64,000 nucleotides of DNA, from the NCBI RefSeq assembly GCF_008079445.1, contig NZ_VRYH01000001.1:1-64000 (forward strand). The letters are read 5' to 3'. Shown here in pieces: positions 9,062-17,857 of this stretch. The translations under genes were made by a program, and so were the position numbers. Position 1 is the stretch's first letter, and the number at the start of each line of letters is the position of its first letter. The DNA comes from Aidingimonas lacisalsi (GTDB taxonomy: Bacteria; Pseudomonadota; Gammaproteobacteria; Pseudomonadales; Halomonadaceae). Under the pieces are notes generated by a model. That model had not been told where the DNA came from, did not search any database, and saw nothing but the letters and a program-made list of their open reading frames with translations.

Positions 9062-9607
9062 TCATGACTGTGCAATGCTGTCAGCCAGATACTGATCCTT
9101 GAGCCTGACGTAATTCCCCGCAGTGTACGCAAAGAAGTCATGCTCCGACTCCTTGAGTGGCCGCATCGCCTTGGCTGGATTCCCGGCATAGACGTAGCCG
9201 CTTTCCAAGCGTTTGCCCGGCGTGACCACGGTACCGGCGGCGATGATCACCTCATCCTCGACCACGGCGCCATCCATGACGATGGCCCCCATCCCGACCA
9301 AGACACGATTCCCCACGGTGCAACCATGCAAAATGGCCTTATGACCGACCGTAACGTCATCACCAATGATCAAGGGGAATCCCCCTTGATTGTATTCACT
9401 ACTGTGCGTGATATGCAGTACACAGCCATCCTGTATGCTCGACCGGGCCCCGACTCGAATACGATGCATGTCCCCACGTACAACGGCCATCGGCCATATG
9501 GAACAGTCATCACCGAACTCGACATCCCCCAGAACGAGGCTATCCGGATCGACATAGACACGCTCGCCCAGAGCGGGGGTGATATTTCGGTAAGTACGGA
9601 TACTCAT
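9062..9607 (-). CDS. Gamma-class carbonic anhydrase-like hexapeptide protein
   Basis: 181-residue left-handed beta-helix protein of the YrdA/CaiE/gamma-carbonic anhydrase family. Hexapeptide repeats run through about 25-150 (DDCSIWPMAVVRGD, VGARSSIQDGCVLH, VGHKAILHGCTVG). Histidines in the VLHITHS and VTVGHKAILHG regions are the expected metal ligands. It lies 24 bp behind the Na+-dependent transporter on the same strand and is probably in one transcript with it. Bacterial members often bind zinc, but activity as an anhydrase is not assured, so the function is left at family level. Confidence 0.85.
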   Translation of the reverse strand: MSIRTYRNITPALGERVYVDPDSLVLGDVEFGDDCSIWPMAVVRGDMHRIRVGARSSIQDGCVLHITHSSEYNQGGFPLIIGDDVTVGHKAILHGCTVGNRVLVGMGAIVMDGAVVEDEVIIAAGTVVTPGKRLESGYVYAGNPAKAMRPLKESEHDFFAYTAGNYVRLKDQYLADSIAQS

Positions 9608-9631
9608 GACAACATCCTCCTAAGCCCGGCT

Positions 9632-10972
9632 TCAGATCAGACTGGATATCAGGACCAGACACATCAATGGTATGGAAATATAGCGTACCACCGCTCGCCA
9701 GAGCCGGAAGCCATTAGGTCCGGCGTCCAGTGCGCGCAATGCGATGTCGCGCGGCAGGACCCATACTGCGAATATGGCAATCAGCAGGCCCCCCAAGGGC
9801 AGGAAGACGTCACTCGGTACAGTGCTCACCAGTTCGAAGAAATTCCGTCCCGCCAGCCAGTGCACATCCGCCAAGGTCGAAAACGACAGTACGGAAAGCA
9901 GCCCAAGTAGCCATACCGAGACGGTCACCAGCGCGGTCGCGCGGCTTCGCCGCCATCCCAGACCTTGTAGACCGGCGACCATGGGCTCAGCGAGATTGAT
10001 CGACGAGGTCCAGGTCGCCATCAAGAGCAGCAGGAAGAACATGCCAAGCCAGACGCTACCCAGCGGCATATCGGCAAACGCGATGGGTAGGGTGACGAAC
10101 ATCAAACCTGGACCGGCAGCCGGATCCATACCCTGGGAAAAAACGACCGAGAAGATCGCGATACCCGATAGCAACGCGACCGTGATGTCCAGTATCGCAA
10201 CCATGCCAACGGCACGGGGCAAACTTTGATGATCCGGCATGTAGGCGCCATAGGCCATCAGGGCACAAGCGCCAACCGCGAGTGTAAAGAATGCATGCCC
10301 CATCGCATTGAGAACGACACCGGGATTCACCGCACTCAACTCGGGAGTGAACAACCAATCCATCGCCTGCGCGAAACCAACGGTCGTCGTCGCATGGAAA
10401 ACCAGCACAGCCAGTAACACGTAGAGTAGCGGCATCATCAAGTTATTGAGCTTTTCCAGCCCGTTCGAGACTCCCGCAGCCACGACCGACATCGTCAACA
10501 ACAAGAACAGCGTATGGTTGAACGTCATGCGCAAGGGGTCGGCGAGAAAGCGTTCGAAATCGGCGGCGACTTGATCCGGGGCCGCGTCCACGAAGGAGCC
10601 GTTGATGGTGGCTACCAAATACTCAATGGACCAACCGGACACGACGGAATAGAAAGACAGAATCAAGAATACCGTGACGCCGCCGAAACTACCGACCCAG
10701 CGCCAGTGCGTCGATTGCCCGGCCTGACGTGCCAGATGGGCAAGCGACTGACTCGGGCTGCGGCGGCCGGCTCGGCCGATCAGGATCTCGGCCATCATGA
10801 CGGGTAGCCCCAATAGCACCACGAACCCAACGTAGAGAGCCAGGAAAGCCGCACCGCCATTCTCGCCAGCCACGTAGGGAAACCGCCAGATATTGCCTAA
10901 ACCAACGGCGGCCCCCGTAACGGCAAGGATAAAAGCCCTTTGCGACCCCCAGCGTTCCAATGTCTCGTTCAT
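9632..10972 (-). CDS. Sodium-dependent transporter of the NSS/SNF family
   Basis: 446-residue inner-membrane symporter of the LeuT class, expected to take up an amino acid or related solute with Na+. TM1 carries the family signature (FILAVTGAAVGLGNIWRFPY), and about eleven to twelve hydrophobic segments follow. The chosen ATG at 10972 begins MNETLERWGSQRAF and has AAGGA at good spacing. The open frame extends further upstream, but that part is antisense to the oligopeptidase gene and does not look like protein. Divergent from prlC. The substrate cannot be told from sequence. Confidence 0.88.
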   Translation of the reverse strand: MNETLERWGSQRAFILAVTGAAVGLGNIWRFPYVAGENGGAAFLALYVGFVVLLGLPVMMAEILIGRAGRRSPSQSLAHLARQAGQSTHWRWVGSFGGVTVFLILSFYSVVSGWSIEYLVATINGSFVDAAPDQVAADFERFLADPLRMTFNHTLFLLLTMSVVAAGVSNGLEKLNNLMMPLLYVLLAVLVFHATTTVGFAQAMDWLFTPELSAVNPGVVLNAMGHAFFTLAVGACALMAYGAYMPDHQSLPRAVGMVAILDITVALLSGIAIFSVVFSQGMDPAAGPGLMFVTLPIAFADMPLGSVWLGMFFLLLLMATWTSSINLAEPMVAGLQGLGWRRSRATALVTVSVWLLGLLSVLSFSTLADVHWLAGRNFFELVSTVPSDVFLPLGGLLIAIFAVWVLPRDIALRALDAGPNGFRLWRAVVRYISIPLMCLVLISSLI

Positions 10973-11107
10973 GGTGCGATCCTTGTGGTGTACGGCCTCC
11001 GGCATCAAGGGACGCAAGCCTAGCAGGGTGATCGTTTCGGGCCAATGTATTGAAACGAACCGTCGCCGCCCGCATCTTACTAGCAAAGTCATTTCATTGA
11101 GGTGAGC

Positions 11108-13159
11108 ATGTCCCGCAACCCGCTCCTCGAGCACCACGTCCTTCCGCCCTTTTCCGAAATCCAACCCGAGCACGTGGTGCCGGCGATCGATCAGCTGCTG
11201 GACGACAACCGCAAGGCCATCGAGAAACTGACGGAACGAGCCGACCGGGAAACCCCTACCTGGGAATCCCTGGCTGCCCCGTTGGAGTCGCTCAACGACC
11301 GTCTTGCACAAGCGTGGTCACCGATATCTCATCTCAATGCCACCATGAATTCAGAACCGTTACGCGATGCCTATCAAGCGTGCTTGGGCAAATTGTCCGA
11401 ATACAGCACCTGGCTCGGCCAGCACGAAGGTCTGTGCCGCGCCTACCAGTCGCTCAAGGACTCCCCTGCCTATAACCGTCTGGATGAAGCGCAACAACGC
11501 AGCATCGACAATACGCTGCGCGATTTCCGGCTGGCCGGCGTCGACCTGCCGGCTGACAAGAAACAACGATACGGTGACATTCAGGCCCGCCTTTCCGAGC
11601 TTGCCAACACGTTTTCCAACCACGTGCTTGATGCAACGCAAGCCTGGCACAAGGATATCGACGATGTGACGGCCCTGGACGGTTTGCCGCAGAGTGCACT
11701 GGATACCTTGAAGGCAAACGCCGAAGCCAAGGGCGTGAATGGCTATCGCATCACGCTGGACTTTCCCAGTTTCCTGCCGGTAATCAGCTTCGCTCATGAC
11801 CGTGAACTGCGCCGCGAGGTCTATACCGCTTTCATCACGCGCGCTTCGGAAGTCGGCCCCAACGCCGGTGAATTCGACAATGCGGGCGTGATCGAAGAAA
11901 CTCTGTCGTTACGTCGCGAGCTAGCCGAGTTGCTCGATTTCGACACTTATGCCGACTATTCCCTAGCCACCAAGATGGCGGACTCCCCACAACAGGTGCT
12001 CGACTTCCTCAATGATCTAGCCGATCGCGCCTATTCCCAGGCACACCAGGAATTCAGCGAGCTCCAGGACTATGCCCGGGCTTCTCTGGGACTCGACGAA
12101 CTCGCCCCCTGGGACGTCGGTTATGCCAGCGAGAAACTGCGCGAAGCACGCTACGCCATTTCCCAGGAACAGTTGCGCCCCTACTTTCCGGCCCCCGGCG
12201 TCATCGATGGCCTGTTTCGTGTCGTCGAACGACTGTATGGCGTTCAATTCGAGGAAGACGACAATGCTCCCCGTTATCACCCGGACGTGCGATATTTCCG
12301 CATCACGGAGCAAGGTGCCCCCATCGCCGGATTCTACCTGGACCTGTACGCCCGGGAAGGAAAGCGTGGCGGGGCCTGGATGGACGAATGCCGGGTCCGC
12401 CGAGCGTGCGAGGATGGCCGCATCCAGTTACCGGTCGCTTACTTGACCTGCAACTTCACACGTCCCGTCGGAGGCAAGCCAGCACTTCTCACGCATGACG
12501 AAGTGACGACGCTCTTCCATGAGTTTGGACACGGTCTCCACCACATGCTGACTCGCCAACAAGTTGCCGATGTGTCCGGCATCAACGGTGTCGCCTGGGA
12601 TGCCGTCGAACTGCCCAGCCAGTTCATGGAAAACTTCTGCTGGGAACGAGAAGGCCTCGACCTCATTGCCGGGCATGTGGACACTGGCGCCAAGTTACCG
12701 GATGAATTGCTGGAACGTCTTCAGGCAGCCAGGAACTTCCAGTCGGCCATGGGCATGATGCGCCAACTGGAATTTTCCCTGTTTGACTTTCGCCTTCACC
12801 ATGAACTCAGCGCACCATCAGCCGCAGACGTGCAGGACCTGCTCACCGAGGTTCGTACGCAAGTTTCAGTGCTGCCCGCCGTCGACTTCAACCGCTTCCA
12901 GAACGGCTTTGGCCATATCTTTGCCGGTGGTTATGCCGCTGGCTACTACAGCTACAAATGGGCCGAAGTCCTCTCGGCGGATGCCTACAGTGCATTCGAA
13001 GAAGCAGGCATCTTCGATCCCGAGACCGGGTCGCGCTTCCGCCACGAGATCCTCGAGCCAGGAGGTGCTCGAGATGCCGCTGACCTGTTCCGGGCTTTCC
13101 GAGGACGCCCCCCCAGTGTCGAACCATTGCTACGTCATAGCGGTATTCAAGCCGCGTGA
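11108..13159 (+). CDS. prlC: Oligopeptidase A, M3 metallopeptidase
   Basis: Cytoplasmic zinc oligopeptidase that degrades short peptides, including signal-peptide remnants. 683 residues, close to the E. coli enzyme. The M3 active site HEFGHGLHH begins at His471, with the third ligand Glu in the downstream helix (WDAVELPSQFMENF). The ATG at 11108 is preceded by GAGG five bases away; a GTG six bases earlier is less likely. It is followed after 18 bp by the yheV-type zinc-ribbon gene, a pairing I associate with this group of gammaproteobacteria. Confidence 0.94.
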   Translation: MSRNPLLEHHVLPPFSEIQPEHVVPAIDQLLDDNRKAIEKLTERADRETPTWESLAAPLESLNDRLAQAWSPISHLNATMNSEPLRDAYQACLGKLSEYSTWLGQHEGLCRAYQSLKDSPAYNRLDEAQQRSIDNTLRDFRLAGVDLPADKKQRYGDIQARLSELANTFSNHVLDATQAWHKDIDDVTALDGLPQSALDTLKANAEAKGVNGYRITLDFPSFLPVISFAHDRELRREVYTAFITRASEVGPNAGEFDNAGVIEETLSLRRELAELLDFDTYADYSLATKMADSPQQVLDFLNDLADRAYSQAHQEFSELQDYARASLGLDELAPWDVGYASEKLREARYAISQEQLRPYFPAPGVIDGLFRVVERLYGVQFEEDDNAPRYHPDVRYFRITEQGAPIAGFYLDLYAREGKRGGAWMDECRVRRACEDGRIQLPVAYLTCNFTRPVGGKPALLTHDEVTTLFHEFGHGLHHMLTRQQVADVSGINGVAWDAVELPSQFMENFCWEREGLDLIAGHVDTGAKLPDELLERLQAARNFQSAMGMMRQLEFSLFDFRLHHELSAPSAADVQDLLTEVRTQVSVLPAVDFNRFQNGFGHIFAGGYAAGYYSYKWAEVLSADAYSAFEEAGIFDPETGSRFRHEILEPGGARDAADLFRAFRGRPPSVEPLLRHSGIQAA

Positions 13160-13177
13160 ATGACGGGGGAGAAACGA

Positions 13178-13432
13178 ATGGCAGGAGTAAAACGGTTTAT
13201 CGCCGGGGCAATCTGCCCCAGATGTTCCGCCATGGATCGCATCAAGGCCTGGGAACAGAATGGTATTCGCTACAGGGAGTGCGTCAGCTGCGACTTCTTC
13301 GAACAACTGCCCATCGAGGAGGAAGCCCCTCCCGAGCTCGAGACTCGGATCAGCCAGTCCCGTGAAGAGCAGACATCGCAGTCCGATGACCTGCAGACCG
13401 TGCGAATCCTCGATCCCGGTCAACGGCACTAG
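13178..13432 (+). CDS. yheV: YheV-family zinc-ribbon protein
   Basis: 84-residue small protein beginning MAGVKRFIAGAICPRC. Two CxxC pairs (CPRC and CVSC, about 20 residues apart) form a predicted zinc ribbon, followed by an acidic, glutamate- and glutamine-rich tail. The start at 13178 has GGGGAG eight bases upstream and aligns with the MAxRKRFIAGAxCP start of YheV; the ATG at 13160 is a poorer choice. It is co-directional with prlC. Molecular function is unknown. Confidence 0.82.
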   Translation: MAGVKRFIAGAICPRCSAMDRIKAWEQNGIRYRECVSCDFFEQLPIEEEAPPELETRISQSREEQTSQSDDLQTVRILDPGQRH

Positions 13433-13701
13433 CGGTGTTAGCCACTCCATGAAGCGGCCAACACGGTGAAGAGACGCTGGAAAGCGAGGCTACTTAGAGC
13501 GCAGTTCCAAACGTTCAATGGCAGTGGGCGTCGGGGACAAGGCGAAGCGAGGGTCATCCGCCATGAATGGCGGATGTAGCGCCCAGGGAAGGGATCACAG
13601 CGCCCTCGCAGAGACTTGTCGCCGGAAAAGCCCACCTCCACCCAGTGGGTGTTGAAGGGAACCCTTACTGGCCTCTCCCTCCAGCCTGTCGGCTACGTCG
13701 T
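13433..13701. other. Intergenic region between convergent yheV and the sugar-oxidation operon
   Basis: 269 bp without a gene I can support. It contains one inverted repeat at 13555-13576 (CATCCGCC and GGCGGATG arms, 6-base loop). The hairpin has no T-tract on either strand, so it is only a weak candidate for a shared terminator or a repetitive extragenic element. Confidence 0.4.
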
Positions 13702-14487
13702 TTACAGTTCCCTGATCCAGATGTTGCGAAAGCTGACGGCGGCGTCGTGATCCTGCAGATAGAGCGGAGCACAGCCGTGCGCCTCGTTGTATGAGGGCGC
13801 CCCGATCCACTCGGTGGTGCCCTGAATTTCCACGTGGTTCTGGACCAGCACGCCGTTGTGCAACACCGTCACGTAGGCGGGGGACTCGAGCTCTCCCGCG
13901 TCATCGAAACGTGGCGCAGTATAGATGACGTCGTAACTCTGCCATTCACCGGGAGGGCGCGAGGCATTCACCAGGGGAATGTGCTGCTTGTAGATCGACG
14001 CCGCCTGGCCGTTCGGGTACGTCTCGTTCTCGTACGAATCGAGCACTTGTATCTCGTAGCGTTCCTGCAGGAAGACGCCGCTATTGCCTCTGTCCTGGCC
14101 GTCCATGCCGGCGATGTCCTCGGGAGTTCGCCACTCGAGATGCAACTGCACGTCGCAGAAGTCCTCCCGGGTACGAATTCCCCCTGCTCCCGGCTTCACT
14201 GTCATGGCACGGTTCTCGACCCGCCACTGCGCCGCCCCGCCATCCTCGGCTTCCCAGGCATCGAGATTCGTACCATCGAACAGCACGGTCGCATCCGAAG
14301 GCACTCCGTTGGCTGGAGCCTGCACCGGTTCGGGTACCGGCTCCCAGACTTCCGTCTTCTCGGCTTGCTGCCAGGGCTCGAGTTCCTGGTCGACATCACC
14401 GGCCGCGACACAGGTCATGGAGACCAGGCTGCCGCAGGCGATCAGCATCAAGCCGCGCAGCGCAAAGGGGCGTAGATATTCCATCAT
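13702..14487 (-). CDS. DUF1080-family exported hydrolase (3-keto-disaccharide hydrolase fold)
   Basis: 261-residue exported protein of the DUF1080 (PF06439) family, a concanavalin-like beta-sandwich named after 3-keto-disaccharide hydrolase. Family features are visible: LFDGTNLDAWEAEDGG, then DVQLHLEWR and GNSGVFLQERYEIQVLDSY. The N-terminus is a signal sequence; LIAC at about residues 15-18 fits a lipobox, although cleavage further on (VAAG) is also possible. The ATG at 14487 has AGGAGGA seven bases upstream. It is the last gene of the leftward operon with the GMC dehydrogenase, so it would cleave 3-keto-glycosides made by that enzyme outside the cytoplasm. The substrate is inferred from family and context. 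Confidence 0.8.
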   Translation of the reverse strand: MMEYLRPFALRGLMLIACGSLVSMTCVAAGDVDQELEPWQQAEKTEVWEPVPEPVQAPANGVPSDATVLFDGTNLDAWEAEDGGAAQWRVENRAMTVKPGAGGIRTREDFCDVQLHLEWRTPEDIAGMDGQDRGNSGVFLQERYEIQVLDSYENETYPNGQAASIYKQHIPLVNASRPPGEWQSYDVIYTAPRFDDAGELESPAYVTVLHNGVLVQNHVEIQGTTEWIGAPSYNEAHGCAPLYLQDHDAAVSFRNIWIREL

Positions 14488-14535
14488 GCTATCGTTCCTC
14501 CTGAAAGTTGAAGCCATTGCCTTGAAGCATGACGA

Positions 14536-15090
14536 TCAGGTCGTTGCCCAGGCGGGCTGCCCCGGCTCGTAAGGCGCGCAACCGTCATAACGCCCCGGAA
14601 CGGCGACAAAGCGCAGCACTTCCTTGGCCCCGACTTCCGACGTGAAAAAGCCGAACAGGGTCAATTGCTTGATCATGGTGAAATAGTGAGGAGCGTCATC
14701 GGCGGCTACCTGGGCCTTGGCTTCCTCGTCGAGCCGGCTGACCAGTGTCTTGCGCTGGCTGCCATCCAGGCTCAGAAAATCTCGGTCATACTCCGCACGG
14801 CTGAGGGCATCGAGCTTCGCCAGGCCATCATGGAAGATCTCCTGTTCCTGCGGGGTATAGCAGTCGGTGACGAAAACGGTCATGAATTCGCCGACCCCGG
14901 CGTCCTTGGCGCCTGGCGTATCGGTCCGCGGCAGGATGGTTTCCGCGATCTCGTCCAGAAGCCGGGTATCCCGGGCCTCGAACCTCCCCTCCCCTTTGGC
15001 GTCGGCACTATAGGCGAACAGGGCATTGCCACCGATCATGGCCGTTCCGGTCGCGACGGTGATCATCTTCAGCAGTTCACGGCGGTTCAT
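14536..15090 (-). CDS. Gluconate 2-dehydrogenase subunit 3-type small subunit, Tat-exported
   Basis: 184-residue small (gamma) subunit of a membrane or periplasmic GMC dehydrogenase. The N-terminus MNRRELLKMITVATG is a twin-arginine signal, followed by the conserved GDH-subunit-3 fold (LDEIAETILPRTDTPGAKDAG). In related FAD-dependent glucose and glucoside dehydrogenases this subunit carries the signal-less catalytic subunit through Tat as a hitch-hiker. Its start overlaps the end of the GMC gene. The catalytic subunit here has no signal peptide, which fits that model. The true start is at 15090; further upstream the frame runs inside the GMC gene. Confidence 0.85.
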   Translation of the reverse strand: MNRRELLKMITVATGTAMIGGNALFAYSADAKGEGRFEARDTRLLDEIAETILPRTDTPGAKDAGVGEFMTVFVTDCYTPQEQEIFHDGLAKLDALSRAEYDRDFLSLDGSQRKTLVSRLDEEAKAQVAADDAPHYFTMIKQLTLFGFFTSEVGAKEVLRFVAVPGRYDGCAPYEPGQPAWATT

Positions 15091-16775
15091 CACAGGTTCC
15101 TCTTCTTCAACTCGCTGACCGCGTGGTCGACCGCACGGGCGGTCAGGGCCATGTAGGTCAAGGATGGATTGACGCAGGATGCCGAAGTCATGCAGGCGCC
15201 GTCCGTCACGAAGACGTTCGGTGCATCCCATACCTGGTTGTGGCGGTTGAGGACCGATGTTGCCGGGTCGCGCCCCATGCGCGCCGTGCCCATCTCATGA
15301 ATGCCCATGCCCGGTGCGTAATCGTCTTCCTCTCCCTGGACATTCTTCACGCCGGCGGCTTCCAGCAGGTCAACCGCGTCCTGGACCATGTCCTTGCGCA
15401 TGTCCCGCTCGTTCTGCTTGATCTCCACATTCATGGCGAGGACCGGCAACCCCCATTTATCGGTAATGCTGCGATCGAGAGAAATGCGGTTCTCGTGGTA
15501 GGGCAGCATTTCGCCGAAACCGGTCATGCCGATCGTCCAGCCACCAGGCTGGCTGAGAGTCTGCTTCAGGTCCGCCCCGATGTTGAGTTCCGCAATCTCT
15601 CGATCCCAGCGCTGCCGACTGGCCGAGCCCTGGTAGCCGAAACCACGCAGATACTGACGACTATCCGTTCCGACATTGCGGAAACGCGGGATATAGAAGC
15701 CCGCCGGCCGGCGTCCAAAGTAGTACTTGTCCTCGTAACCTTCCACATCGCCGCTGGCACCGCAGCGGAAGTGATGATCCATCACGTTGTGTCCCAGCTC
15801 CCCGCTGCTGCTGCCCAGGCCATCTGGCCAGACATCCGTGGCGGAATTCATCAGGATCCAGGTGGAATTGAACGTGGAGGCGTTGAGGAAGATCACGTCG
15901 GCAGTGTATTCGTAGGTCTGATTGTTCTCAGCATCGATGACCTCCACGCCCCGCGCGCGCTTCTTGTCCTTGTCGTAAAGCACCTGGGTAACGATGGAGA
16001 AGGGACGCAATGTCAGATTGCCGGTATTCATGGCGACCGGCAGCGTGGATGACTGCGTGCTGAAATACGCGCCATAGGGGCACCCCAGCCAGCACTTGTT
16101 GCGGTATTGGCAATTCACCCGGTTCTGTTCGGGTTTTGGCTGCGTGATATTGGCGACCCGGCTGTGAATGAGGTGTCGAGTGCCGTCGAAGGCCTTCTCG
16201 ATACGCTTGGCGACGTCTTCTTCGACGCAATTGAGCTCGATGGGAGGAAGAAACTGTCCATCGGGCAGGACATCCAGCCCCTGGCGGCTGCCCGCTATGC
16301 CGGCAAAGCGCTCGACATAGTCGTACCAGGGTGCCATATCCTCGTACCGAATGGGCCAGTCAATGGCGACACCTTCGCGCAGATTGGCCTCGAAATCCAT
16401 GGAGGACCAGCGGTAGCTCTGGCGCCCCCACAACAACGACCGACCGCCAACATGATACCCACGAAACCAATCGAAGCGCTTTTCTTCGATATAGGGATTG
16501 TCCTGCTCATCGGCCCACATTCCCATGGTCGACTCGTTCAATGGGTAATCACGCTTGAGAACAGGAAATTTTTCTTTCATCTCCTGTGTCGGCTGATCTC
16601 TATGGGGATAATCCCACACTTCCTTGTCCGCGTTCTTGTAGTCTTTTATATGTTCAATGTTGCGACCACGCTCGAGAAGTAGAACCTTCAATCCTTTCTC
16701 GGTAAGTTCTTTCGCGGCCCAGCCACCACTGATGCCCGAACCCACCACGATTGCGTCATAATGCCTTTCCGCCAC
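15090..16775 (-). CDS. GMC flavoprotein dehydrogenase with Fe-S cluster motif (glucoside 3-dehydrogenase-like)
   Basis: 561-residue GMC-family FAD oxidoreductase. The dinucleotide-binding motif VGSGISGGWAAKEL is at 11-24, and the C-terminal catalytic block (GIHEMGTARMG and NPSLTYMALTARA) is near the end. Cys222, Cys228 and Cys232 make a CX5CX3C pattern, the spacing reported for the 3Fe-4S cluster of the Burkholderia FAD-glucose dehydrogenase alpha subunit. With the Tat small subunit immediately downstream, this fits a periplasm-facing dehydrogenase oxidising a sugar, most likely at C3 as in glucoside 3-dehydrogenases, which have been described from Halomonas. No cytochrome c subunit is adjacent. 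The exact substrate is unknown. Confidence 0.85.
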   Translation of the reverse strand: MAERHYDAIVVGSGISGGWAAKELTEKGLKVLLLERGRNIEHIKDYKNADKEVWDYPHRDQPTQEMKEKFPVLKRDYPLNESTMGMWADEQDNPYIEEKRFDWFRGYHVGGRSLLWGRQSYRWSSMDFEANLREGVAIDWPIRYEDMAPWYDYVERFAGIAGSRQGLDVLPDGQFLPPIELNCVEEDVAKRIEKAFDGTRHLIHSRVANITQPKPEQNRVNCQYRNKCWLGCPYGAYFSTQSSTLPVAMNTGNLTLRPFSIVTQVLYDKDKKRARGVEVIDAENNQTYEYTADVIFLNASTFNSTWILMNSATDVWPDGLGSSSGELGHNVMDHHFRCGASGDVEGYEDKYYFGRRPAGFYIPRFRNVGTDSRQYLRGFGYQGSASRQRWDREIAELNIGADLKQTLSQPGGWTIGMTGFGEMLPYHENRISLDRSITDKWGLPVLAMNVEIKQNERDMRKDMVQDAVDLLEAAGVKNVQGEEDDYAPGMGIHEMGTARMGRDPATSVLNRHNQVWDAPNVFVTDGACMTSASCVNPSLTYMALTARAVDHAVSELKKRNL

Positions 16776-16811
16776 GGCGATACTCCTTTATTCTTGAACT
16801 GGAGACTTGCA

Positions 16812-17711
16812 TCAAACATCGCATGTCTTGATCGCGGACTCTAGCGACCGCTTTTTATCTTCATTGTTTTCTCTGTCTGGCATGAACTCTTGTGCTACAT
16901 ATCCCTCAAACCCCGTTTCCTTGATGGCACGCATGATCGCTGGATAGTAAAGTTCCTGGCTTTCATCGAGTTCATGACGTCCCGGAACACCGGCAGTATG
17001 ATAGTGACCGAAGTACTGATAATTCTCACGGATGGTGCGAATGACGTCACCCTCACTGATCTGCATATGATAAATATCGTACAAGAGCTTGAAATTCGGA
17101 GAATTCAGCCGCTTGCACAACTCTATTCCCCAGGCTGAGTTATCACACAGGTAATCCGGGTGATCGATCTTGCTGTTCAAGAGCTCCATATGCAGCGTGA
17201 CGCCCCGCTTTTCTGCTTGCTCCAGTATTTTCTTTAGCCCCTCCTCGGCATTGGCGAGCCCATCCTCCGGACTCATGCCTCTAGCATTACCACTGAAGCA
17301 GATAAGATTCTTGTAGCCAGCGTCACTTACCAGGTCGATATGCCGGCGGTAACTATCCACCAGGGCGGAGTGAAAACTCTTGTCACTCCAGCCATCTTCC
17401 AGGTTGGGCTCCGCCCCATTGCACATTGAGGAGTCGATACCATGACGCTTGAGAATGTGCCATTGATCCGGGCCCACCAGATCAATGGCGGAAAAGCCTA
17501 TCCGCCGAACAAGCTGGCAAAGCTCCTCCAGAGAGAGAAAATCGAATGTCCAACGCGCTACGGAGTGATGGATGTTGCCCTTCAACGCCGAGTTCTTCGG
17601 CATCTTGTCGGCAAGCGCCCCCGGGCCAAGGGAGCCCAGTGCCAACACGCCAAGAGTGCTGGTCGCGGTATTGCACAAGAAGCGACGCCTGCTGAGAGGA
17701 TGTCTCACCAT
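16812..17711 (-). CDS. Tat-exported xylose-isomerase-fold protein (hydroxypyruvate isomerase-like)
   Basis: 299-residue TIM-barrel protein of the sugar-phosphate isomerase/epimerase (AP_endonuc_2) family, closest in pattern to hydroxypyruvate isomerase: HMELLNSK (metal Glu), LLYDIYHMQ (metal Asp and His), HYHTAGVPGRHELD, and a late metal Glu in YVAQEFMP. The N-terminus MVRHPLSRRRFLCNTATS is a clear twin-arginine signal with a hydrophobic stretch to about 33. Export argues against a phosphorylated substrate. The gene is 36 bp upstream of the GMC gene and probably acts on the oxidised sugar in the periplasm. The start has a weak ribosome-binding site. Confidence 0.78.
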   Translation of the reverse strand: MVRHPLSRRRFLCNTATSTLGVLALGSLGPGALADKMPKNSALKGNIHHSVARWTFDFLSLEELCQLVRRIGFSAIDLVGPDQWHILKRHGIDSSMCNGAEPNLEDGWSDKSFHSALVDSYRRHIDLVSDAGYKNLICFSGNARGMSPEDGLANAEEGLKKILEQAEKRGVTLHMELLNSKIDHPDYLCDNSAWGIELCKRLNSPNFKLLYDIYHMQISEGDVIRTIRENYQYFGHYHTAGVPGRHELDESQELYYPAIMRAIKETGFEGYVAQEFMPDRENNEDKKRSLESAIKTCDV

Positions 17712-17857
17712 GTGAGTTCTCTATTGTTGGATCATAAGATGGATGACCGGCAATATGGATGATCGGCCGATCAGGCCAAGGGAGCCGTCCTGTACTCCTT
17801 GGCCTTCAGGCAGGTCACATCACCGGTCCATGGTAAAGCGAAACCATCAATTCCTGT

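Noticed and set aside
10973-11311. N-terminal extension of the Na+-dependent transporter frame
   Set aside because: Hydrophilic and antisense to prlC; the family start MNETLERWGSQRAF has its own ribosome-binding site.
13555-13576. Inverted repeat CATCCGCC/GGCGGATG as a terminator
   Set aside because: No T-tract in either direction and isolated; not enough to assign a role.
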